Part shown: positions 6,101 to 11,970 of the stretch, piece after piece
How positions within the stretch are numbered: position 1 is the first letter of the stretch
Layout: every line of letters starts with the position of its first letter
Origin: Dechloromonas sp.
GTDB taxonomy: Bacteria > Pseudomonadota > Gammaproteobacteria > Burkholderiales > Rhodocyclaceae
Direction of reading: 5' to 3'
Assembly: GCA_017302355.1 (NCBI GenBank)
Contig: JAFLDQ010000105.1
Coordinates: forward strand, 1-11,970
Length of the DNA: 11,970 bases
Program-made: the position numbers and the translations under genes
Notes under the pieces: model-generated
Seen by the model: the letters and a program-made list of their open reading frames with translations, nothing else
What the model was told of the DNA's origin: nothing
Databases searched by the model: none

Positions 6101-6540
6101 ATCCCGAATGGTGGACCTGGGTGGTCGGCGGCATCGCCCTGATCCTCGCCGAACTGGCGATCCCGTCGTTCTTCATCGTCTGGTTCGGGCTCGGCGCCGT
6201 TCTGGTCGGCCTGCTGATGCTGGTCGTGTCCGGCCTGTCGCTGACCGCGCAACTGGCGACGTGGACGCTGGCCTCGCTGGCGATGGTCATCCTGTGGTTC
6301 CGCGTCTTCAAGCGAAGCTTCCACAAGACCCGGATCGGCACGGCCGATGGCGAGGTCATCGGTGAGATCGGCGTGCTGGTCAGCGCCGTCGCCCCCTTCG
6401 AGCGCGGCCGGGTGCGCTTTCAGCGCCCACTCCTCGGCTCGGAGGAATGGGTCTGCCTCGCCGATTTGCCCATCGCCGTCGGCGAGCGCGTCCGGGTGAT
6501 GGCGGTCGAAGGCAGTTATCTGAAGGTTGGCAAGGCTTGA
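6097..6540 (+). CDS. NfeD-family membrane protein (short form, OB-fold)
   Basis: This 147-residue protein has two to three closely packed membrane helices (about residues 8-70, with AELAIPSFFIVWFGLGAVLV) and a soluble C-terminal OB-fold-type domain (about 85-147, with IGEIGVLVSAVAPFERGRVRF and VRVMAVEGSYLKV). This is the short NfeD class without the ClpP-like protease domain. It is comparable to E. coli YbbK, which is encoded beside the SPFH protein QmcA. It is predicted to partner with the SPFH protein encoded 15 bp downstream, in membrane microdomain or quality-control complexes. Translation starts at GTG 6097, chosen because GAGGAAG lies 5 nt upstream and the residues MNPEWWTW fit the family start. 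Confidence 0.88.
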   Translation: MNPEWWTWVVGGIALILAELAIPSFFIVWFGLGAVLVGLLMLVVSGLSLTAQLATWTLASLAMVILWFRVFKRSFHKTRIGTADGEVIGEIGVLVSAVAPFERGRVRFQRPLLGSEEWVCLADLPIAVGERVRVMAVEGSYLKVGKA

Positions 6541-6555
6541 AAAAAGGTTGGGGAA

Positions 6556-7416
6556 ATGGAAATGAGCGCTGGATTCGTCGTCGTGCTGGCCCTGCTGGTC
6601 TTTGTTGCCGTCACCATCGCCAAGGGCGTGCGCATGGTGCCGCAGGGCATGGAATGGATCGTCGAGCGCCTCGGCAAGTATCACGGCACGCTGAAGCCCG
6701 GCCTCAACATCGTCATTCCCTATCTCGACAAGGTGTCCTACCAGATGGTGACCAAGGACATCATCCTCGACGTCCATGAACAGGAAGTCATCACCCGCGA
6801 CAATGCCGTCATCCTGACCAACGCCATCGCCTTCATCAAGATCACCGATCCGGTCAAGGCCGTCTATGGCGTGACCGACTTCTCCGAGGCGATCCGTAAC
6901 CTGATCATGACCACGCTGCGCTCGATCGTCGGCGAAATGGAACTCGACGAGGCGCTTTCCTCGCGCGACAAGATCAAGGCCAGGCTGCGCGAGTGCATCG
7001 CCGACGAGGCGGTCGACTGGGGCCTGACCGTCAAGTCGGTCGAGATCCAGGACATCAAGCCGTCGCCGTCGATGCAGAAGGCGATGGAATTGCAGGCCGC
7101 CGCCGAGCGCGAGCGCAAGGCCGTCGTCACCCGCGCCGAGGGCGCCAAGCAGTCGGCGATCCTAGAAGCCGAGGCGCGGCTAGAGTCGGCCAAGCGCGAC
7201 GCCAACGCTCAGGTTATGCTGGCCGAAGCCTCGGCCGAGGCGATCCGCCGCGTCACCGCCGCCATCGGCGACCACACCGGCCCGATGTCCTACCTGCTCG
7301 GTGAGAAATACATCCACGCCCTCGAACGCCTGGGCGAGAAGGACAACGCCAAGGTCGTCGTCCTGCCGGCGGATTTGCAGGAAGCGGTCAGAGGGCTGTT
7401 CGGGCGGAAGACCTGA
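6556..7416 (+). CDS. SPFH/Band 7 (stomatin/paraslipin, QmcA-like) membrane protein
   Basis: This 286-residue SPFH protein has one N-terminal membrane anchor (about 5-24), the Band 7 domain (about 26-185, beginning VPQGMEWIVERLGKYHGTL and including QEVITRDNAV at 76-85 and GEMELDEALSSRDKI at 126-140), an Ala/Glu-rich coiled coil (about 180-235) and a C-terminal oligomerisation segment ending VVVLPADLQEAVRGLFG. Such proteins form large membrane-attached rings or scaffolds and are usually encoded with an NfeD partner, as here. Two starts are possible: ATG 6556, or ATG 6562, which has better spacing from GGGGA at 6550-6554; the difference is two residues. The next gene starts 14 bp after this stop, so co-transcription with the lipid kinase is likely despite the change in composition. 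Confidence 0.92.
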   Translation: MEMSAGFVVVLALLVFVAVTIAKGVRMVPQGMEWIVERLGKYHGTLKPGLNIVIPYLDKVSYQMVTKDIILDVHEQEVITRDNAVILTNAIAFIKITDPVKAVYGVTDFSEAIRNLIMTTLRSIVGEMELDEALSSRDKIKARLRECIADEAVDWGLTVKSVEIQDIKPSPSMQKAMELQAAAERERKAVVTRAEGAKQSAILEAEARLESAKRDANAQVMLAEASAEAIRRVTAAIGDHTGPMSYLLGEKYIHALERLGEKDNAKVVVLPADLQEAVRGLFGRKT

Positions 7417-7429
7417 CCGGCGTCTTGAA

Positions 7430-8275
7430 ATGAATATTCTGTTGGTTTTCAATCGAACTGCAGGATGGCAGTCAGAGGAGCGCTTCAATCGTTTGGAATC
7501 CGAATTCGAAGCACATGGTCACCGGGTAAGGCGTGTCGATAGCTGGCAGATTGGCGTCACACCGGAAGTCAAGCACGCGGACCTGATCTGTATTGCTGGT
7601 GGGGATGGGACTGCACGGGATGTGATTGCACAACTTGATGGTTGGGCAGACATACCGGTCTGCATCTATCCAACGGGCACCATCAACCTGATTGCCAGGG
7701 AAGCTGGCTATGGCCGCAACATAGCGGGCTTTGTGAAGCGCATCAGCTCAGCCCAACCTCCGAGACAGCACTATGTTGGGCGAATCACGAACAAGCCCTT
7801 CTTGGCATGCGCCTCTGTAGGGCCGGACAGCCTGGCTGTGGCAGCGGTATCGGCCGACCTCAAGCGGCGAATTGGGCGGTTTGCCTATGTCGTTTCGCTT
7901 GCACGCTTGCTCTGGGACTGGCCCCGCATGCGCCTCAGCGTGAGCGCGAATGGCCATATTCATCGATGTGAAGCAGCATTTGTGCTGAAAGGACATTATT
8001 TCGCGGGGCCATGGACGCTGGCTCCGGAAGCCGATTTGCGCAAGCCTGACTTCCAGTTGCTTCTCTTGGGCAAAGCGCGGCGGCGGGACTATTTGCGGCT
8101 GATATTGTTTGCGACGACTGGTTCTGCTTTTGACAGCCGCTCATGGCAGCGTCTGTCTTGCAATGTCGCCGAAATCGATTGTGAGGCAGCCCATCCGGTT
8201 CAGGCGGATGGTGATATCGTTGCGCATCTGCCGGTCCGTTTCGAGATTTCAGATACCGCCGTGAGGTTTGTTTGA
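7430..8275 (+). CDS. Diacylglycerol/lipid kinase family protein (YegS/DgkB/LCB5 fold)
   Basis: This 281-residue soluble lipid kinase starts MNILLVFNRTAG. The nucleotide-binding signature GGDGT is at 57-61 (IAGGDGTARDVI), followed by PTGTINLIARE (81-91), which corresponds to the family PxGTxNxxA motif. The C-terminal beta-sandwich ends with VQADGD (257-262), matching the conserved family Q-x-DG motif. The expected reaction is ATP-dependent phosphorylation of diacylglycerol or a similar lipid at the inner face of the membrane. The order of motifs and the length are normal. The Shine-Dalgarno is weak. Composition differs sharply from the gene before it: in the first 27 codons 13 end in G or C, against 22 of 27 in the SPFH gene. 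This points to recent acquisition. The neighbour downstream is a predicted lipid head-group transferase whose by-product would be a substrate for this kinase. Confidence 0.85.
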   Translation: MNILLVFNRTAGWQSEERFNRLESEFEAHGHRVRRVDSWQIGVTPEVKHADLICIAGGDGTARDVIAQLDGWADIPVCIYPTGTINLIAREAGYGRNIAGFVKRISSAQPPRQHYVGRITNKPFLACASVGPDSLAVAAVSADLKRRIGRFAYVVSLARLLWDWPRMRLSVSANGHIHRCEAAFVLKGHYFAGPWTLAPEADLRKPDFQLLLLGKARRRDYLRLILFATTGSAFDSRSWQRLSCNVAEIDCEAAHPVQADGDIVAHLPVRFEISDTAVRFV

Positions 8276-8421
8276 GGCATGTGGTTGCACATGGCCGCAA
8301 ATCGCGGGCTTGCGAGTCGTGTCTGCGGCCCAGACGGCCAGGAGACCCACGCTCTGGCGCACGCGTTCCTTCCGATACCGCGTGAACCTGAGCGTTCCTA
8401 CCCACCAGAAAGTATGGAGCC
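8276..8421 (+). other. 146-bp spacer with inverted repeats between lipid kinase and LtaS/OpgB-like gene
   Basis: No gene is seen here. Immediately after the kinase stop is an inverted repeat CATGTG-GTTG-CACATG (8278-8293, 6-bp arms) without a following T run, so it is not a standard terminator. A second stem GTCTG-CGGCC-CAGAC lies at 8321-8335. No convincing promoter was found. The downstream ATG has only GGAG at 8416-8419 with a 2-nt gap, a poorly spaced Shine-Dalgarno. Confidence 0.4.
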
Positions 8422-10428
8422 ATGCCTGACGAACCGCGTGTTGAAGGGTCTTTGATCGGACGTATTTCCGCTGCTTGGCCTTGCGGACTGTTGTTCGTGA
8501 TCCCCGGCGTCTTCGCCGTCTACTTGAAGAGCATCATCCTTGCGCATTCGGGTGGCTACTTGGCGATCAGTCGTTTCTTGGGCAGAAGCGGCCAGGGCGG
8601 GGACTTGGCGGCGGCGGATTTCACGATACTGGAACGACTGTCGCTTTTCCGCGAGGATATCTTTATCAGCCTCGTTGTCATTCCGGTCGCCGGAACGATT
8701 CTGGTGTCCTTGCTCGGGCCGCGAACCCGACCCTGGGCGGCGGCCGCGCTGAGCAGCGTATTGACCGTCCTGATCTTCGTCTCGCTTCTCGCGTTCGCGA
8801 ACGTCGGGTCGTTTCTTTCAGTCGCCATGGCGTCTGACGCGATCCTGTGGGGTATCGACCATCCGGAAGATTTTTCAAGCTATGCGTCCGGATCCAGCAT
8901 CACGAAGCTGTGTTTGCTCATTGGCGCATGTCTTGCCGGGGCGTGGATGCTTAAGTCACCTCGGATCCAGCCATTGGCCGGACGGCTAATGGCTCTTGGG
9001 TTCACGTCGGCGCTGCTTCTCGGCAGCGGCTTCGCGGCGGCAGGCATGCTCGTGACATTGAATGTGTCATCGGGCTACACGAGCGCGACGCAGCGAGTCC
9101 TGTCGGCCGTAGTGGAGGTCCCTGCCGACGCTGGTGAATTCAAGGATCACAGTGCCGCCGAGTTGTCGCTCGCGTACCGGGAACTATCCAGGACCCCGGC
9201 GCCACCCACTACCGATCCTCTGTCAGGCATTGCACGGGGACGCGACGTGATCCTCGTCATACTCGAGACGGCCACCACCGCCGGACTCGACCTTGGTGCA
9301 GAGGTGGCAGCGGGTGGGTCGCTTGATGCGCTTCGCGGGAGCGTGCTCATCTCGGACATGCACTTCAGCACGTACCCATATACCAGCGACGCTCATTTCT
9401 CCATCTTGACGTCAATGTATCCACTGGGTCGCCACCAAGCGTTGAAAGCAAGGGATCAGCTGAGGACGATCGGATGGCCAAGCGTTCTGAAGAAGAACGG
9501 CTATTCGACGCACCTCTACTCTCCGGGGCCGTCCATCGATAGTTTTGAGAGCGATGTGGCGATGTACAGGATTGTTGGCTTCGAGCATAGCTATATTGGC
9601 TTGGAAACCGATACCGAAACATGGCGTGCCGCATTGCTCAGGGCCGATACCACCCTCGGAAAATTTTATGATCACGCGGGGAATCGTGATCAAGGGCTGG
9701 TCAAGCGGACTCAGTACGACCTGGCCGCGTTCGAGAGACTCACCGCCGATGCGCTTGACATGAAGGCGCGGAATCAACGTTTCCTGGCCACGTTCAGGCC
9801 TCAGGTCGGACACGCGCCATGGTACGACCTCGTCGGAACTGACTCGACGCTCAAGAGAGGCGCCGCCCTTGTGAAGATGCAGATGACCTGGCTTGGTGAC
9901 CTGGTGAACGAACTTGAGCGAAGAGGGCAACTGGAGAGCACGCTCATTGTTGTCACGGCCGACCACGGATTGCGGACGCGCACGGAGTTTGCAAACTTGG
10001 CCCAGGGTGCGATCACGGGTGTGTCCGTAAACGTGCCTCTGCTCGTATATGCAAGCGGCGCCTTTGCGGGCGTCCGGCAGCTGACCCATCCGACATCGCA
10101 CGTCGACATAGGACCAACCGTCCTGGCCCTGCTCGGCATCGAAGATACGCGTCAAACCGTGCACGGGCATCCTGTATGGGCCGAAGATCTGTCGGAACGG
10201 ATCGCTTTTTTCTTCGGCGCGGGTTACCTCGGGGCTGACGGATTCGTCGAGGCCGGGACGCACGTCTCGTGCGAGACCTTCAATGGAACCTGCTCAAGCT
10301 GGCCAGTCAGTCACGGTGCGTCCCAACAAATGACTTTGATGTCCCCGGGCACGCGCGACCGTGCAGCGGGCTTGCTCAGGCAATTGACCGCGATGCAGGT
10401 ACGTGCCATTGAGCTGGCGATCCAATGA
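8422..10428 (+). CDS. LtaS/OpgB-like membrane phosphotransferase (alkaline phosphatase/sulfatase superfamily)
   Basis: This is a 668-residue enzyme with five predicted N-terminal TM helices (about 18-38, 79-99, 105-127, 162-177 and 187-213) and a large periplasmic sulfatase-fold domain from about 272. The metal and nucleophile positions are intact: VILVILET with E282, the nucleophile region PYTSDAHFSILTSMYP with T321 (compare GKTSD in LtaS), H464 in QVGHAPW, TADHG with D514/H515 and SHVDIGPTVLALLGI near the end of the fold. A C617/C624 pair near the C-terminus could form a disulfide. The five-TM layout and threonine nucleophile fit phosphoglycerol or phosphoethanolamine transferases rather than a sulfatase. 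The acceptor is unknown. Codons are AT-richer than in flanking host-like genes. Alternatives are an EptA-type transferase or a phosphodiesterase. Confidence 0.85.
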   Translation: MPDEPRVEGSLIGRISAAWPCGLLFVIPGVFAVYLKSIILAHSGGYLAISRFLGRSGQGGDLAAADFTILERLSLFREDIFISLVVIPVAGTILVSLLGPRTRPWAAAALSSVLTVLIFVSLLAFANVGSFLSVAMASDAILWGIDHPEDFSSYASGSSITKLCLLIGACLAGAWMLKSPRIQPLAGRLMALGFTSALLLGSGFAAAGMLVTLNVSSGYTSATQRVLSAVVEVPADAGEFKDHSAAELSLAYRELSRTPAPPTTDPLSGIARGRDVILVILETATTAGLDLGAEVAAGGSLDALRGSVLISDMHFSTYPYTSDAHFSILTSMYPLGRHQALKARDQLRTIGWPSVLKKNGYSTHLYSPGPSIDSFESDVAMYRIVGFEHSYIGLETDTETWRAALLRADTTLGKFYDHAGNRDQGLVKRTQYDLAAFERLTADALDMKARNQRFLATFRPQVGHAPWYDLVGTDSTLKRGAALVKMQMTWLGDLVNELERRGQLESTLIVVTADHGLRTRTEFANLAQGAITGVSVNVPLLVYASGAFAGVRQLTHPTSHVDIGPTVLALLGIEDTRQTVHGHPVWAEDLSERIAFFFGAGYLGADGFVEAGTHVSCETFNGTCSSWPVSHGASQQMTLMSPGTRDRAAGLLRQLTAMQVRAIELAIQ

Positions 10429-10744
10429 ATCCATTCATCTCGGCAGTGCCGCGGCACCAAGTTCCATCCACGCTGGTCTGACCACAGACGCGCCTGAATT
10501 TGTGTTTTCTGGGCAGCCTGAGCCTCAAGCCAGCCGTCTTGGGGGGCGCGTTGCAGGCGAAGGGTATCGGGCAGATACAAGCGTGAAGCGGCCGTTCCAG
10601 TGCCCAGCTTGCGGCAGTGCTGAAGGGCGATCTGTGGCTGTTTCCAGCCCGATTCTGCAATCGGTCTTCCCTCCGGCAGCGGGGAAACTCTTGGCCAGAC
10701 CGGACGCCTCGCCCACATCTCCTCGGCAAACCATCGCAACCTGC
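10429..10744. other. 316-bp region without a convincing gene between convergent genes
   Basis: Open frames cross this stretch on both strands, but none has a recognisable product or start signal, and each continues as an antisense shadow into the flanking gene. It contains a perfect 12-bp palindrome GTGCCGCGGCAC (10446-10457) and a small stem GTCTG-ACCA-CAGAC (10476-10489) whose arms match the stem at 8321-8335. No T-tracted rho-independent terminator was found for either convergent gene. It could be the remnant of a decayed gene at the border of the atypical region. Confidence 0.4.
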
Positions 10745-11902
10745 TCAACCGAATGCACCGCGAGCATCCAGCCGTTCCATCTCGGCGGGACTGTAGCCGG
10801 CGGCGGCGAGGATCGCCGCGTTGTGCTGGCCGGCGCCGGGGGCTGGCTGGCGGACGGTGAATGCGAAGTCGGACATCTTGAGCGGCGGGGTGAACTGGGT
10901 CAGTCCGCCTTCCTCCAGCACCATGCCGCGGGCCACGATCTGCTCGTTCGCCAGCGCTTCTTCCGGGGTCAGAATCGGCGTTACGCAGCAGTCGACCGCG
11001 GCAAACAGGTTCGCCCACTCGTCCCGCGGCCGCGTTGCGAAGACGGCCGCCACCTCGGCGCGCAGGCCGGCGTCCCATTGCCGCCCGACCCATTCCGGGC
11101 GGCCGAGAGCCGCGCAACAGAGCTTCCAGAACTTGCCTTCCAGCGCGCCTACCGCCATGTGCTTGCCGTCGGCGCAGCGATAGGCGCCGTAGCAGGGGAG
11201 ACCGCCCGACAGCAGGTCGGCACCGCGCGGCAGCGAGTGGCCGCTGTCGTTCAGGCGCAACATCGTGAAATAGGTGTGCGCGAGAATGCTGTCGGTCATC
11301 GACACGTCGACCTGGCGCCCCTTGCCGGTGCGCTGCGCGTCGATCACCGCCGCCAGGATGCCCATGGCGGCGGTCAGCGCCCCGCCGAGCAGGTCGGCGA
11401 TCTGGAAATTCGGGATCGCCGGGTCGCAGCCCTCGCAGCCGATCTGGTCGAGCACCCCGGCATAGCCGAGGTAGTTGATGTCATGCCCGGCCAGGTCCTT
11501 GTACGGGCCGTCCTGCCCGTAGCCGCTGATCGAGCAGTAGGCGATCCGCGGGTTGAGCGCGGTGATCACGGCGTAACCGACCCCGAGCTTGTCCATGACC
11601 CCCGGCCGGAAGCTCTCGACGATCACGTCGGCGGTGCTGGCTAGGCGCTTGAACACTTCGACGCCTTCCGCCTTCTTCAGATCAAGCCGCAGACCCTGCT
11701 TGTTGCGGTTGATCATCCGGAAGTAGGCGCTGTCCGCGCCCTCGCCGGTGCCTAGCGTACGCGCATAGTCGCCGACCTGCGGATCCTCGATCTTGATGAC
11801 CTCAGCCCCGAGATCGGCCAGGTGCAGCGTGGCGACCGGCCCTGGGAGGAGCCGGGTCAGGTCGAGAACGCGGATGCCGTCCAGCGGTCCGGGCCGGCTC
11901 AT
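10745..11902 (-). CDS. CaiB/BaiF family protein, alpha-methylacyl-CoA racemase type
   Basis: This 385-residue protein belongs to the class III CoA-transferase fold. It starts MSRPGPLDGIRVLDLTRLLPGP-like and carries AGHDINYLGYAGVL, QIADLLGGAL and VGALEGKFW. The residues H140, D170 and E255 have the same spacing (30 and 85 residues) as the catalytic H126, D156 and E241 of the Mycobacterium tuberculosis racemase MCR. Epimerisation of 2-methylacyl-CoA thioesters is therefore more likely than CoA transfer. In bacteria this serves branched-chain, sterol or terpenoid acid degradation; the exact substrate is unknown. An in-frame TTG at 11911 would add three residues, but the ATG at 11902 overlaps the upstream stop as ATGA and gives the usual family N-terminus. 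The strongly GC-rich codons are like the left part of the window. Confidence 0.9.
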   Translation of the reverse strand: MSRPGPLDGIRVLDLTRLLPGPVATLHLADLGAEVIKIEDPQVGDYARTLGTGEGADSAYFRMINRNKQGLRLDLKKAEGVEVFKRLASTADVIVESFRPGVMDKLGVGYAVITALNPRIAYCSISGYGQDGPYKDLAGHDINYLGYAGVLDQIGCEGCDPAIPNFQIADLLGGALTAAMGILAAVIDAQRTGKGRQVDVSMTDSILAHTYFTMLRLNDSGHSLPRGADLLSGGLPCYGAYRCADGKHMAVGALEGKFWKLCCAALGRPEWVGRQWDAGLRAEVAAVFATRPRDEWANLFAAVDCCVTPILTPEEALANEQIVARGMVLEEGGLTQFTPPLKMSDFAFTVRQPAPGAGQHNAAILAAAGYSPAEMERLDARGAFG

Positions 11903-11970
11903 GGTTCGCAACTGCCGAGCAGGTCGGCTTCGAGTTCGATTTCCATGCCTTCTTCCAGTTTCGTGTCGAT
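11899..11970 (-). CDS. C-terminal end of an unidentified protein coupled to the racemase-type gene
   Basis: On the minus strand a frame enters from the right edge and runs 23 codons (IDTKLEEGMEIELEADLLGS, then CEP) to TGA at 11901-11899, overlapping the next ATG as ATGA. The fragment is acidic and probably ends in a beta strand. It is too short to identify, but the overlap shows it belongs to the same operon as the racemase-type gene. Alternating residues such as KLEEGMEIELEAD would suit a small OB- or hot-dog-type domain, which is only a guess. Confidence 0.6.
   Translation of the reverse strand: MDTKLEEGMEIELEADLLGSCEP

Larger units (their letters stand above)
7430..10744. other. Compositional island: lipid kinase, LtaS/OpgB-like enzyme and following spacer
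   Basis: GC counted by hand in sample 60-base lines is 29/60 at 7441-7500 and 28/60 at 9541-9600, against 37/60 at 7021-7080 (SPFH gene) and 46/60 at 11341-11400 (CoA-transferase gene). The shift begins right after the SPFH stop and ends near the 3' end of the racemase-type gene. No integrase, transposase, tRNA or clear flanking direct repeat was seen, so a transfer mechanism is not identified. Exact borders are approximate. Confidence 0.55.

Noticed and set aside
4612..6777. 721-codon open frame on the minus strand
   Set aside because: It runs antisense or out of frame through phaM, the permease, nfeD and the SPFH start. Its translation is low-complexity Arg/Ala/Gly/Asp text, and it conflicts with four genes that have clear family motifs.
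7935..8423. 162-codon minus-strand open frame over the kinase end and the following spacer
   Set aside because: It is antisense to the conserved C-terminal VQADGD motif of the lipid kinase and shows no recognisable features.
10311..11117. Minus-strand frame crossing the 316-bp gap, considered as a transposase remnant
   Set aside because: No catalytic motif, terminal inverted repeat or family resemblance could be seen, and both ends lie in shadow frames of real genes.
10403..11644. 413-codon plus-strand open frame with a CPACG zinc-ribbon-like string
   Set aside because: Most of it is antisense to the racemase-type gene. The single CxxC occurs once without a partner pair, and there is no start signal.
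1..11970. CRISPR arrays, tRNA or rRNA genes, integrases and insertion sequences
   Set aside because: Looked for on both strands by eye. No regularly spaced direct repeats, cloverleaf-like segments or transposase motifs were found.

Overview
The window is chromosomal DNA of a Gram-negative bacterium, most likely a betaproteobacterium (Rhodocyclales or Burkholderiales type). This rests on a high GC content in most genes, a PhaM-family polyhydroxyalkanoate granule protein (a betaproteobacterial family), a kinase and NarL-type regulator pair of a kind common there, and an NfeD/SPFH pair. The lineage is an inference. Everything below was read by eye; no database search was run.

Layout, left to right. 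(1) The 3' end of an unidentified gene (1-169) overlaps a D-lactate dehydrogenase-like FAD oxidase (162-1562). (2) A small membrane protein (1580-1819) shares an ATGA stop/start with a membrane sensor histidine kinase (1816-3912). The kinase runs tail-to-tail into its probable partner, a NarL/FixJ-type response regulator on the minus strand (3882-4556), with a 31-bp antisense overlap. (3) phaM (4648-5097, plus) diverges from the regulator and meets an AEC-family permease (5094-5990, minus) tail-to-tail at a shared CTAG. (4) A divergent promoter region (5991-6096) leads into an nfeD-like gene (6097-6540) and an SPFH/stomatin gene (6556-7416). (5) From 7430 to 10428 the composition changes to visibly AT-richer codons. 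This stretch encodes a diacylglycerol-kinase-family lipid kinase and a five-TM, LtaS/OpgB-like alkaline-phosphatase-superfamily membrane enzyme. (6) About 316 bp without a convincing gene (10429-10744) precede an alpha-methylacyl-CoA racemase-type class III CoA-transferase family gene (10745-11902, minus). That gene is coupled by ATGA to an upstream gene running off the window (11899-11970).

Working hypotheses. The most interesting element is the two-gene atypical-composition cassette. Enzymes of the LtaS/OpgB type move a phosphoglycerol head group from phosphatidylglycerol and leave diacylglycerol, and a diacylglycerol kinase would recycle that product. The cassette therefore looks like a self-contained envelope-decoration and lipid-recycling module, inserted directly behind a membrane-microdomain (NfeD/SPFH) operon. 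A second point is that two genes (1580 and 5990) carry a TAGAAT -10-like box exactly 6 nt before the start codon, which predicts leaderless transcripts. A third is that the kinase ends in what looks like a receiver domain without its phospho-acceptor aspartate.
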